Assembly (NCBI GenBank): GCA_030841765.1
Contig: JAUUSS010000065.1
Coordinates: 1 to 13,093 of the forward strand
Direction of reading: 5' to 3'
Source of the DNA: Collinsella aerofaciens
GTDB lineage: Bacteria; Actinomycetota; Coriobacteriia; Coriobacteriales; Coriobacteriaceae
DNA length: 13,093 nucleotides
Shown: piece after piece, positions 5,739-12,186 of the stretch
Layout: every line of letters starts with the position of its first letter
How positions within the stretch are numbered: the first letter of the stretch is position 1
Notes under the pieces: model-generated
Told to the model about the DNA's origin: nothing
What the model saw: the letters and a program-made list of their open reading frames with translations, nothing else
Database searches by the model: none
Program-made: the position numbers and the translations under genes

Positions 5739-6190
5739 CACCTGGTGCTATAACGTTATACAGAACGTATGTTCTATACCCACTCGATGACTAACCCAGT
5801 CCGAGCACTACCGATGCGTGTCGCGTCATACCGCCTAAGAGCTGATTCGTTCAGAAAAGGTTCAGGGGGATCGTCGAGTTTATTGCACCCTCGCGTTTTA
5901 CAAAAGAGAGTACAAGGCCCTTTAGCTCGAATTATTGCATTTAGAACCCCGCCGCTCATTCATCCTAGCTTGCCCAAACAGCCCTCCCGCGATGTCCATG
6001 TTCCAACGGATGGGTACCATTTATCCGGGTGCACCTGGGGCAACGGGCCAGCAGGCCCGCGCAAGGTCGCTCGCATAACACGCAACATCAAACACGACAG
6101 AAGAGGCGAACGACAGATGCCGGACCCCGGACGACAGCACCGCGGAAGACGAGCATTCCGACCACAACCGAACAACTCCAGCTACTAGGC
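5739..6190. other. 0.45-kb stretch without a confident gene
   Basis: Lower GC than the neighbours and no convincing frame. The + frame from 5769 to 6188 and the minus frame 5959-5774 lack ribosome sites and family-like sequence. The left end has two palindromes in a row (TATAACGTTATA at 5749-5760; AGAAC-GTAT-GTTCT at 5762-5775) and then the second copy of the CCCACTCGATGRCT repeat (5779-5792). The rest shows nothing I recognise until terminator B. It may be decayed DNA left by insertion or deletion between mobile modules. Confidence 0.45.
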
Positions 6191-6219
6191 AGGCGCCCGC
6201 ATGGGCGCCTTTTACTTTT
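6191..6219 (+). terminator. Rho-independent terminator B
   Basis: AGGCGCCC (6191-6198) and GGGCGCCT (6203-6210) form a perfect 8-bp stem with loop GCAT, followed by TTTTACTTTT. It isolates the HTH/replication module from transcription to its left. Terminator A (4997-5024) is a wobble-containing relative with the same following sequence (CTTTTAYTTTTCAGGGA-like). Confidence 0.85.
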
Positions 6220-6250
6220 CAGGGACATAGCTGCGAGCTAAGGCACGCGG

Positions 6251-6300
6251 CTCATGGCCGTTTCGTGAAGGCACGACCAGCTCGACCCATCTCGACCCGT
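6251..6300 (+). repeat. Leader repeat copy B with 10-bp tandem TCGACCC pair
   Basis: It contains GTGAAGGCACGACCAG followed by CTCGACCCAT and CTCGACCCGT (6281-6300), a direct repeat with one-helical-turn period. Copy C (8303-8340) has GTGGAGGCGCGGACGG then CTCGACCCAG and CTCGACCCAT. It lies 120-170 bp before the first HTH gene. A regulator-binding site or start of a conserved leader is likely; which one cannot be told. Confidence 0.55.
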
Positions 6301-6372
6301 CTCCGCTCCCGCCGTGCTCACCAATCGACATCAGGCGGTTCAATCGTCACGCAGACGAAAAGGGACACGGTG

Positions 6373-6403
6373 CCGTGCGGTGTGCTCGCGCGGTGCCGCA
6401 CGG
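6373..6403 (+). promoter_or_regulatory. Hairpin just before the first HTH gene's ribosome site
   Basis: CCGTGCGG (6373-6380) pairs perfectly with CCGCACGG (6396-6403) around a 15-base loop. It ends 7 bases before GGAGG (6411-6415). It could modulate translation of the small HTH gene or be part of the leader; it lacks a T-run, so it is not an obvious terminator. Confidence 0.4.
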
Positions 6404-6419
6404 GAAGATTGGAGGAACC

Positions 6420-6638
6420 ATGGCACGCACAGCCGAATGCGCCGCGCCCGAGGGAAGCCAAGATCGCGACGAATGGATGACGGTAATCGAGATGCAAGAG
6501 TACATGAGGGCGAGCCGAAACAAGGCATACGACCTCATCTGGTCGGGAGAGATCGACTCGTACAGGCTCGGAAGGAAGCTCCTGGTGTCGAGGGCGTCCG
6601 TGGACGCCTACATCGAGTCGAGGAGCGGCAGGAAATGA
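6420..6638 (+). CDS. Small helix-turn-helix protein (excisionase/MerR-like)
   Basis: A 72-aa protein from ATG 6420, preceded by GGAGG at 6411-6415; the upstream in-frame GTG at 6375 would begin inside a hairpin and is less likely. After a polar 18-residue tail, WMTVIEMQEYMRASRNKAYDLIWSGEIDSYRLGRKLLVSRASVDAYIESR is a classic HTH_17 'excisionase family' fold: helix, turn, recognition helix, wing with RLGRK, then a final helix. Such proteins act as directionality factors in element excision or as small regulators. It is the first gene of the replication/control module and follows leader repeat B. No integrase is in view to support the excisionase role directly, so the function could be purely regulatory. 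Confidence 0.8.
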   Translation: MARTAECAAPEGSQDRDEWMTVIEMQEYMRASRNKAYDLIWSGEIDSYRLGRKLLVSRASVDAYIESRSGRK

Positions 6639-6716
6639 CGGCGGCGACCGCCCCGGGAGCCGCCCGCGGCCGGGCACGCGAGGGAGCCTCGAGACGAGAG
6701 GAGCTCGAGGACGACC

Positions 6717-6965
6717 ATGGCCAAGAGCATTAGCAGGAGCCAGGTGAGGCTCATCGCATCGACCAACGCGATATTCGGCGCCGACGAGGCGTGCGCGATG
6801 CTGCGCATCAGCCGCGACGCCATGTACCGGCTCGCCAAGGACCCCGACGACCCGTTCCCGATCCGCTACATCGGCGGCAAGACTCGCGACGGCATCGTGC
6901 TGCACGACGAGCTCGTCGCATGGGTCGAGCGCAACAGCGTCGTCGGCTCGCCCAGAAGGGGCTAG
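6717..6965 (+). CDS. Second small HTH DNA-binding protein (AlpA/excisionase-like)
   Basis: An 82-aa protein with the same general fold as its neighbour 78 bp upstream but little sequence in common. Residues about 20-75 run IFGADEACAMLRISRDAMYRLAKDPDDPFPIRYIGGKTRDGIVLHDELVAWVERN. The 'HTH, then DPDDPFP, then R-Y-I-G-G wing, then LV-W' pattern is typical of AlpA/HTH_17 proteins on phages and ICEs. Purine-rich GAGGA (about 6707-6711) lies just before the ATG. The stop is 5 bp before the next ATG, so it is co-translated with the replication initiator. Likely a regulator of the replication or excision genes. Confidence 0.78.
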   Translation: MAKSISRSQVRLIASTNAIFGADEACAMLRISRDAMYRLAKDPDDPFPIRYIGGKTRDGIVLHDELVAWVERNSVVGSPRRG

Positions 6966-6970
6966 CGCCG

Positions 6971-7486
6971 ATGGCGGCCACAGGCCCGAAGGGGCGCGAC
7001 GGCCCCTCCCCGCGCGAGTTCACGACGGTACGGCACTTCATGATGGCGGACCTGGGCCTCTCCGGCCTTCCCCTGCTCGTCTACGCGCGCATCTTCGGCT
7101 TCTGCGACGCCGGGTGCGGCTACTTCGAGAGCAAGGGCGGCCTGGCCCGCTTCCTCAACGTGCAGGAGCGCAGCGTCCACCGCGCCATCCGCGACCTGCT
7201 CGACCGGGGCCTCATCGAGGAGTGCGGCGTGCACGCCCCGGCACGCGGGCACGCCACCAAGCGGTACCGCATCGTGCGCGAGAGGCTGCCGCCCGGAGCG
7301 CTGGCAACCCCTGACGGTTCGTCAGGGCTCCCGGCGCGAAAGGGTGACGAAATGACAGGGTTCGCCGCGAACAAGGGTGACGAACCGTCAGGGTTCTCAG
7401 CCCGAACCCCTGACGAGATGACAGGGAAACCCCTGACGATTTGCCACCCAATAAGTAAAAGGGACAACAAGGACTTCAGAAGATAA
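6971..7486 (+). CDS. Winged-helix replication-initiator-like protein with iterons in its 3' end
   Basis: A 171-aa protein from ATG 6971. Residues about 16-105 form a winged-helix domain: FTTVRHFMMADLGLSGLPLLVYARIFGF, a GYFESKGGLARFLNVQERSVHRAIRDLLDRGLIEE helix-turn-helix and an ATKRYRIVRE wing, as in RepA-type initiators and primosomal wHTH proteins of plasmids and ICEs. The tail (about 114-160) is an 11-residue repeat (PDGSSGLPARK, GDEMTGFAANK, GDEPSGFSART, PDEMTGKP) created by DNA repeats at 33-bp period. The DnaC-like loader follows 14 bp downstream, as expected for an initiator/loader pair. It most likely starts element replication by binding its own 3' coding end. A plain transcriptional regulator is the alternative. 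Confidence 0.7.
   Translation: MAATGPKGRDGPSPREFTTVRHFMMADLGLSGLPLLVYARIFGFCDAGCGYFESKGGLARFLNVQERSVHRAIRDLLDRGLIEECGVHAPARGHATKRYRIVRERLPPGALATPDGSSGLPARKGDEMTGFAANKGDEPSGFSARTPDEMTGKPLTICHPISKRDNKDFRR
7309..7449 (+). repeat. Palindromic iteron array, candidate replication origin
   Basis: Four 19-bp units begin at 7309, 7342, 7375 and 7408, spaced exactly 33 bp. Unit 1, CCCTGACGGTTCGTCAGGG, is a perfect 8-bp inverted repeat around GTT. Unit 3 also ends CGTCAGGG; units 2 and 4 end TGACAGGG, and all share TGACG at the left. A weaker fifth unit (CCCTGACGATTTGCCAC) begins at 7431. They lie wholly inside the 3' end of the initiator gene, as in RepA_N-type plasmids where the origin is inside rep. 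An AT-richer stretch (about 7437-7480) follows, suiting strand opening. Confidence 0.7.
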
Positions 7487-7500
7487 GGAAGGGGCGCCCG

Positions 7501-8289
7501 ATGGACCGAGCGGGACTCATCACCCTGGAGCAGGCCCGGGCGGCCGGGCTCTCCTTCGACGAGCCGGAGCCGAGGGCGTGCCCGCACTGCGGCGCCGCCC
7601 TCGACCCGCTCGGCGCGGCGCTGGCGGGCAGGGTCGCCTGGGTCTCCGCCGCCCCCTGCCCGTGCGAGGGCGCAACCCGCGAGCGGGAGGCCGAGGCGCG
7701 AAGGCGCGCGGCCCTCGCCGCCAAGGAGGAGGCGGTCCGTCGGGAGAAGACGCTCTCGCGCGCGGGCATCCCCAGACGCTACTGGGCCGCCGAGGCCGAC
7801 CGCCCCGAGTTCGCCGAGTACATCGCCTCGTTCGCGGGCAACGGGGGCGCCGGGCTCTACATACACGGGGGCGTCGGCGCCGGCAAGACGCACGCCGCCT
7901 CCGCCATGGCCAGGCTGTTCGCCGAGGCCGGCTACGACGTCGCCTTCACGACGGCCAAGGGCATGCTCGAGCGCGTGAAGGCCACGTTCGACGAGGGCGG
8001 CACCGAGGCCGCCGTCGCGCGGTACGCCAAGTGCGACGTCCTCGTGCTCGACGACCTCGGCAAGGAGGACGCGACGGAATGGTCCGTCGGCACCGTGTTC
8101 AGCGTGCTCGACGCGCGCTACGAGGACATGCGCCCGACCATCGTCACGTCGAACTACGCGCCGGGCGCGCTGGCGGACAGGCTCGCGAGGCGCGGCGAGC
8201 GCGTAACGGCAGAGGCGATCGCGAGCAGGATCTCCCAGACCTGCAGGCCCGTCCACCTGGGCGGAAGGGACAGGCGCCGGCTCGGCTAG
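7501..8289 (+). CDS. DnaC-like AAA+ helicase loader
   Basis: A 262-aa AAA+ ATPase. The N-terminal part has a possible zinc site (C27-x2-C30 and C53-x-C55) and a basic coiled segment (about 60-85). The ATPase core starts near residue 90 (GIPRRYW), with Walker A GGVGAGKT (123-130, K129), Walker B VLVLDDLG (D184-D185), sensor-1 PTIVTSNY and an arginine-containing AIASRIS near the end, the usual DnaC/IstB layout. The ATG at 7501 follows AAGGAAGG (7485-7492). Directly downstream of the initiator-like gene, it most likely loads the host DnaB helicase at the element's origin. IstB transposase helpers share the fold, but no transposase is nearby. Confidence 0.88.
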   Translation: MDRAGLITLEQARAAGLSFDEPEPRACPHCGAALDPLGAALAGRVAWVSAAPCPCEGATREREAEARRRAALAAKEEAVRREKTLSRAGIPRRYWAAEADRPEFAEYIASFAGNGGAGLYIHGGVGAGKTHAASAMARLFAEAGYDVAFTTAKGMLERVKATFDEGGTEAAVARYAKCDVLVLDDLGKEDATEWSVGTVFSVLDARYEDMRPTIVTSNYAPGALADRLARRGERVTAEAIASRISQTCRPVHLGGRDRRRLG

Positions 8290-8302
8290 CTTGTGCGCTT
8301 CC

Positions 8303-8340
8303 CGTGGAGGCGCGGACGGCTCGACCCAGCTCGACCCATC
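8303..8340 (+). repeat. Leader repeat copy C with 10-bp tandem TCGACCC pair
   Basis: GTGGAGGCGCGGACGG is followed by CTCGACCCAG and CTCGACCCAT (8320-8339). It matches copy B at 6251-6300 nearly throughout, and a further match follows in both (CCAATCGACATC versus GCAATCGAAATC). It lies in the 201-bp gap before the next gene, which otherwise shows GC-rich inverted segments and no ORF with a ribosome site. Confidence 0.55.
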
Positions 8341-8490
8341 GCGGGCGGCCCCGCCCTCCGCCGCAATCGAAATCGCTATACACGTCTTGGGCGGCGCCGA
8401 CGCGCCAGCACGCACGCCTGCTCCGACTCGCACCGTGCCCCCATCGCGAGGACGCCGCCCGCCAAGCAACAAACGAAAGGCGGAGGGCCC

Positions 8491-9024
8491 ATGGACGGCT
8501 TCGAGAGGATAACCGGCCGCGAGCACGAAGAGCTCGTGGAGAAGTGCCAGGAGAACGGCTGGCTCAAGGTCGGCGGCTTCGACTGGCAGGACGACCCGTT
8601 CCTCGAGGAGTACCCCTACGAGTTCTCCCGCACAGACAGCGTCGACAGGCTCCGCGAGGCGCTGGGCTCGGGCAACTGGGCCATACGCCAAGGGTTCTGC
8701 TACCGCGACCTCGCGTTCATCCAGCAGGTGAACGGCGGCGACGAGTGGTGGACGCTCAAGCGCGACGGCGACGCGTGGACCGGCTTCGAGAGCTGGAGCT
8801 TCGGCGCCATCGCGCTTGAGCCCGAGCGGTTCGAGCAAGCCATGCGCGACATGTGCGAGGCGACGCCCGAGCAGTGCCGCAGCGGCGAGTGGGCCCGCCT
8901 GCACGAGAAGGCGCCCGAGCCGCTGGCGCAGCGCGCCGCGTCCGCCCGCGAGGCGAGCCGCGCGCACGCCGGGCAGGATGCCCGCGCGCCCATGGCGCGC
9001 GAGAGGTCCGTCGGGGCCGAATAG
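8491..9024 (+). CDS. Unrecognised 177-aa acidic protein with a basic C-terminal tail
   Basis: Starts at ATG 8491 after GGAGG (8482-8486). I do not recognise a family. Residues 1-120 are acidic and tryptophan/phenylalanine-rich (NGWLKVGGFDWQDDPFLEEYPYEF, NWAIRQGFCYRDLAFIQQVNGGDEWW), with no membrane segment or signal peptide, so it is probably a compact cytosolic protein. The tail (145-177) is helical and charged and contains LAQRAASAREASRAH, almost the same as the tail of the next gene's product (LTERAERAREASRAH). A terminator stands between the two genes. The separate leader before it (copy C) suggests it begins a transcription unit. Position within the transfer module suggests a conjugation accessory protein, but no function can be given. 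Confidence 0.75.
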   Translation: MDGFERITGREHEELVEKCQENGWLKVGGFDWQDDPFLEEYPYEFSRTDSVDRLREALGSGNWAIRQGFCYRDLAFIQQVNGGDEWWTLKRDGDAWTGFESWSFGAIALEPERFEQAMRDMCEATPEQCRSGEWARLHEKAPEPLAQRAASAREASRAHAGQDARAPMARERSVGAE

Positions 9025-9032
9025 GGACGACC

Positions 9033-9056
9033 GGGGCGCGAAGGCGCCCCTTTTTT
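9033..9056 (+). terminator. Rho-independent terminator inside the transfer module
   Basis: GGGGCGC (9033-9039), loop GAAG, GCGCCCC (9044-9050), then six T. It begins 9 bp after the 177-aa gene's stop and 27 bp before the next ATG, so it would limit read-through into the DUF3801/VirD4 genes. Confidence 0.85.
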
Positions 9057-9082
9057 CATCTCGACTGGAAGGGAGGCGCGGG

Positions 9083-9634
9083 ATGGCGAGCGACTACGGG
9101 GACGAGGCGGGCGGCAAGCTGCTCGACTGGATGCTGAGGATCGGCCAGGAGGCCGGCGCCGAGGCAATGGCGCGCAGCGCGAGGGAGCTCTCCGAGCGCC
9201 TCGCGGGAATCCGCGGGACCATCGCCGGCGGGCGCGCCGAGGCCATCGCGGCCGACGGCGTGCCGACCTACGCGAAGCTCAGCCTCGAGGAGCTCTCTGG
9301 GCTTCCCGAGTACGCGACGATCAAGGAGGTCGTCTCCGACAAGCTGCGCGCCGCGTCGGTCGAGCACCACATCATCCCCGGCGAGGGCCGCGACTGGCTG
9401 CTCTTCAAGGTGGAGGACGCCCCCGAGGTCGACGAGGCCTTCCGCCAGCTCGAGCAAGAGACGGGCAAGGCCGCCGAGCGCGCCAGGGAGAGGCTCTCCG
9501 AGATCGCCGAGAGGCGCCGTGAGCCCGAGCGGCTGACGGAGCGCGCCGAGCGGGCGCGCGAGGCGTCGAGGGCCCACAGCCAGGGCATCGGCCGGGACCG
9601 CGGCCCACGCCAGATCGAGGGGCCCGAGAGATGA
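9083..9634 (+). CDS. DUF3801/PcfB-like relaxosome accessory protein
   Basis: A 183-aa protein. Residues about 8-125 resemble DUF3801/PcfB: an N-terminal helical part (LLDWMLRIGQEAGAEAMARSARELSERLAGIRG), a middle LSLEELSGLPEYATIKEVVSDKLRAASVEHHIIP, then RDWLLFKVEDAPEVDEAFRQLE, i.e. the family's β-strand reading out '..W.LFK..D...v..Af..l'. The C-terminal 55 residues are a charged helix with LTERAERAREASRAH near the end. GGGAGG at 9071-9076 precedes the ATG. The stop overlaps the next ATG as ATGA (9631-9634), tying it to the VirD4 gene. PcfB and the VirD4-type PcfC are neighbours on pCF10-like plasmids, where PcfB helps bring the relaxosome to the coupling protein. The family call is by pattern, not by search. 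Confidence 0.65.
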   Translation: MASDYGDEAGGKLLDWMLRIGQEAGAEAMARSARELSERLAGIRGTIAGGRAEAIAADGVPTYAKLSLEELSGLPEYATIKEVVSDKLRAASVEHHIIPGEGRDWLLFKVEDAPEVDEAFRQLEQETGKAAERARERLSEIAERRREPERLTERAERAREASRAHSQGIGRDRGPRQIEGPER

Positions 9635-11448
9635 GGTGGCAGGCGGCGGCCGCGCTGGCCGCGGCGGCGTTCGCCGCGGGAGACCTCGCGGCCGCGGCAA
9701 TCGCGGCATCGGGGGCGAACCCGATCCTCGACCCGGAGGCCGCCATGGCGGCGATCCCCGCGGCGCTTTGCGCGGGACAGGTCTTCTCCGCGGAGGCGCT
9801 TCCCCTGTGCGCCGGAACCGCCTGCGCGTGCGGCGCGCTCCTCGCCTGGACGCGCTCCCTGGGGTCCAAAGGCGCCCGGCGCGACGGCGAGGAGCACGGG
9901 AGCTCCAGGTGGGCCACGCGCAAGGACATCGCGCCCTTCGGCGACCCCAAGGACCCCGACAACAACATCATCCTCACCGACAACGCGCGCATCCGCCTCG
10001 TGAGCCGCAGGTTCGACCTCTCCACCGACACCAACGACAACGTGCTCGTGGTTGGAGGACCCGGCACCGGCAAGACGCGCTACTACGTCAAGCCGAACCT
10101 CCTGCAGGCCAACGCCAGCTTCTTCGTGACCGACCCGAAGGGCACGCTCATCCGCGAGATGGGCGGCGCGCTGGCGGAGCTCGGCTACGAGATCCGCGCG
10201 TTCGACACCATCGACTTCACGCGCTCCATGCGCTTCAACCCCATAGCCTACATACGCGACGAGGCGGGCGTCATCCGCTTCGCCCGCGGCATCGTCGCCA
10301 ACACCGAGGGCGAGGCCGACCACAAGGGCGACCCCTACTGGGAGAAGGCCGAGCGCCTGGTCTACACCGCGCTCACGGCCTACCTCGTCATGCACTGCGA
10401 GCCCGCCGACCGAAACCTCGACGGGCTGCTCACGCTGCTCTCGCTCGCCGACGCCCGCGACGACCCGGGCTACATGAGCCCGCTCGACATGGTGTTCCGC
10501 GAGCTGGAGACCGGCGAGCGCTACGCCAGGCGCGGCGGCGCCTCGGCGGAGGGCGGATCGCTGCGCGGCTTTGCCGAGGAGGACGGCGCGTGGGAGTGGG
10601 TCAAGGTCCGCGAGCCGGCGCCGCCCGACGACTTCGCGCTCGCGAGCTACCGCGAGTTCCGCGTGGCCGCCGGCGACACCATGAAGTCGATGCTCTCGAG
10701 CTGCAACGTCCGCCTGAAGCCGCTGTCCATCCGGGCCGTGCGCGACCTCACCTCCAAAGACGAGCTCGACCTCGCCCACATGGGCGACGAGGGCGCCAAG
10801 GTCGCGCTCTTCGCGTCGATGAGCGACACCGACTCGACCTTCGACTTCCTGTTCGCCCTGCTCATGGACACGGCCGTGAGCGCGCTCTGCGCCGAGGCGC
10901 TCGAGGCGCACGGCGGATCGCTGCCCACGACGGCGCACTTCGTCTTCGACGAGTTCGCCAACATCGGGCGCATACCCGACTTCGAGCGGACCATCGCGGT
11001 CACCCGCAGCAGGAACATCGCGGTCTCGATGATCGCCCAGTCGCTCTCGCAGCTGAAGGAGACCTACGGCGACAACAACGCCGAGACCATCGTGAACGCC
11101 TGCGACACGCTGCTCTACCTGGGCGGCAAGGCGAACGAGACCAACGAGGAGATCAGCAAGATGGCCGGCAAGCAGACGGTGGCGAACGAGACGCAGAGCG
11201 ACTCGCGGGGCGCCGGCTGGACCCGCACCGTGAACCGCGGCATCTCCGAGCGCGACCTCATACAGCCCGCCGAGGTGGCGCGCATGCCGCGCGAGGACGC
11301 GCTCGTGCTCGTGAACGGCTGCATGCCGCTCATGGACCGGAAGTACCGGCTCGAGCGCCACCCGCGCTCGAGCCTGCTCGATGAGGCGGCGCGCCGCGGC
11401 CCGTTCGACTTCGCGGAGTACCGCAGGCGGAAGGACGGCGCATCGTGA
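9631..11448 (+). CDS. virD4: VirD4/TraG-type conjugative coupling ATPase
   Basis: A 605-aa type IV coupling protein. Two hydrophobic N-terminal segments (about 5-27 and 55-74) anchor it. The TraG-type GSSRWATRKDIAPF motif precedes the ATPase, which has Walker A GGPGTGKT (142-149, K148), FFVTDPKGTLIREMG, Walker B HFVFDEFANIGRIPDFERTI (D440-E441) and the downstream SMIAQSLSQLKETYG and CDTLLYLGGKANETNEEISKMAGKQT strands. All catalytic elements are intact and length is normal. It pulls the relaxase-DNA complex to the transfer channel. Its ATG lies inside the stop of the PcfB-like gene (ATGA overlap), so the two are translationally coupled; an 84-bp gap then leads to the channel genes. Confidence 0.95.
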   Translation: MRWQAAAALAAAAFAAGDLAAAAIAASGANPILDPEAAMAAIPAALCAGQVFSAEALPLCAGTACACGALLAWTRSLGSKGARRDGEEHGSSRWATRKDIAPFGDPKDPDNNIILTDNARIRLVSRRFDLSTDTNDNVLVVGGPGTGKTRYYVKPNLLQANASFFVTDPKGTLIREMGGALAELGYEIRAFDTIDFTRSMRFNPIAYIRDEAGVIRFARGIVANTEGEADHKGDPYWEKAERLVYTALTAYLVMHCEPADRNLDGLLTLLSLADARDDPGYMSPLDMVFRELETGERYARRGGASAEGGSLRGFAEEDGAWEWVKVREPAPPDDFALASYREFRVAAGDTMKSMLSSCNVRLKPLSIRAVRDLTSKDELDLAHMGDEGAKVALFASMSDTDSTFDFLFALLMDTAVSALCAEALEAHGGSLPTTAHFVFDEFANIGRIPDFERTIAVTRSRNIAVSMIAQSLSQLKETYGDNNAETIVNACDTLLYLGGKANETNEEISKMAGKQTVANETQSDSRGAGWTRTVNRGISERDLIQPAEVARMPREDALVLVNGCMPLMDRKYRLERHPRSSLLDEAARRGPFDFAEYRRRKDGAS

Positions 11449-11532
11449 CGGGGCCGCGGAGGGCGCGGGCCTCCCCCGCCGCGGGGGAGGAGCAGCAAGG
11501 AACATCGCCAACCGAAAGCAAAGGAGAGCAGC

Positions 11533-11748
11533 ATGCTCGCAAACGTCATCAAGCTCGTGTCGGGCTGCGTGACCTTCCTCGGCGGCTTCCTGGTCGTCTG
11601 GGGCGCGGTCTCGCTCGGCCTGGCCATCAGGGAGCAGCAGGGCGGCCCGCAGATCGCGACCGCCATATCCACCATCGCCGGCGGCGCGATCATCATCGCC
11701 GCGTCGGTCTACTTCGGGCAGCTGGACACGTCCTGGCTGCCGGCATAG
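11533..11748 (+). CDS. Maff2/VirB2-like small two-helix membrane protein
   Basis: A 71-aa protein with two membrane helices (about 5-30 and 40-62) joined by a short polar loop (IREQQGGPQIATAIS). This, with the GG(A/G)xII turn in the second helix and the position between VirD4 and PrgI, matches the Maff2 family of Gram-positive ICEs, thought to be VirB2/TrbC-like channel or pilus subunits. AAGGAG at 11521-11526 gives a clear ribosome site 6 bp before ATG. No signal peptidase site is obvious. The subunit role is inference from family and synteny. Confidence 0.75.
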   Translation: MLANVIKLVSGCVTFLGGFLVVWGAVSLGLAIREQQGGPQIATAISTIAGGAIIIAASVYFGQLDTSWLPA

Positions 11749-11760
11749 GGGGCGTCGCGG

Positions 11761-12186
11761 ATGGCCCTCCGGATACCGGTGCAGAAGGACATCGGAGAGT
11801 ACGAGGAGAAGATCGTCGGGAAGATGAGCCTGCGCACGCTCGCATGCGTGTCGCTCGGCTTCGGCAGCGCGGTCGGGGCGGCGGCCTTCGTCCACCTGGG
11901 CCTGCACGCCGACGTCGCGGACGCGGCCTTCCCGATCATGCTCTGCAGCATGCCGTTCTGGCTCGCCGGGTTCTGGCGGCCCTTCGGCATGCGCGCCGAG
12001 GAGCTGCTGCCGCTCCTAGCGGCCCACGAGCTCTCCCCGCAGCTGCTCGCGTACGAGCCCTGCCTCGCCGCGAGCCTCCCCGAGGGCTCGCCGCGCCCGG
12101 GCCGCCCGGGGCGGCGCGCGAGGCGCAGGGCCAGGAAGAAAGGAGCCGAGCTCTATGAGCCGAGCAAGAACCAACAAGGAGAATAG
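11761..12186 (+). CDS. PrgI family protein (VirB3-like)
   Basis: A 141-aa protein. The N-terminus IPVQKDIGEYEEKIVGKMSLRTL is the PrgI signature, followed by two membrane helices (about 27-49 and 55-73) and a cytosolic remainder that becomes strongly basic (RPGRPGRRARRRARKKG, about 111-127). PrgI/VirB3 proteins sit in the inner membrane and bind the VirB4 ATPase of the channel. It begins 12 bp after the Maff2-like gene, and its last 32 bp overlap the start of the VirB4 gene in another frame, an arrangement that favours making both proteins together. The proline/arginine tail is longer than in typical members and is the part overlapping the next gene. Confidence 0.85.
   Translation: MALRIPVQKDIGEYEEKIVGKMSLRTLACVSLGFGSAVGAAAFVHLGLHADVADAAFPIMLCSMPFWLAGFWRPFGMRAEELLPLLAAHELSPQLLAYEPCLAASLPEGSPRPGRPGRRARRRARKKGAELYEPSKNQQGE

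Noticed and set aside
5769..6188. Possible 139-aa protein on the + strand, and a 61-aa minus frame at 5774-5959
   Set aside because: No ribosome sites, no GC-third-position bias, no recognisable motif; they overlap each other and the palindromes.
7309..7449. CRISPR array
   Set aside because: The units are 19 bp with only 14-bp intervals, lie inside a coding frame in step with codons and have no cas genes; iterons explain them better.
7120..8967. Minus-strand open frame of 615 codons opposite the helicase loader
   Set aside because: Same reason: antisense to a DnaC-like gene with all motifs, crossing several gene boundaries, no ribosome site.
9268..11907. Very long minus-strand open frame (879 codons) opposite VirD4 and neighbours
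   Set aside because: It runs antisense to an intact, family-typical coupling ATPase; long stop-free antisense frames are normal in DNA with GC-rich third positions. The translation is low-complexity (Arg/Ala/Gly/Val).
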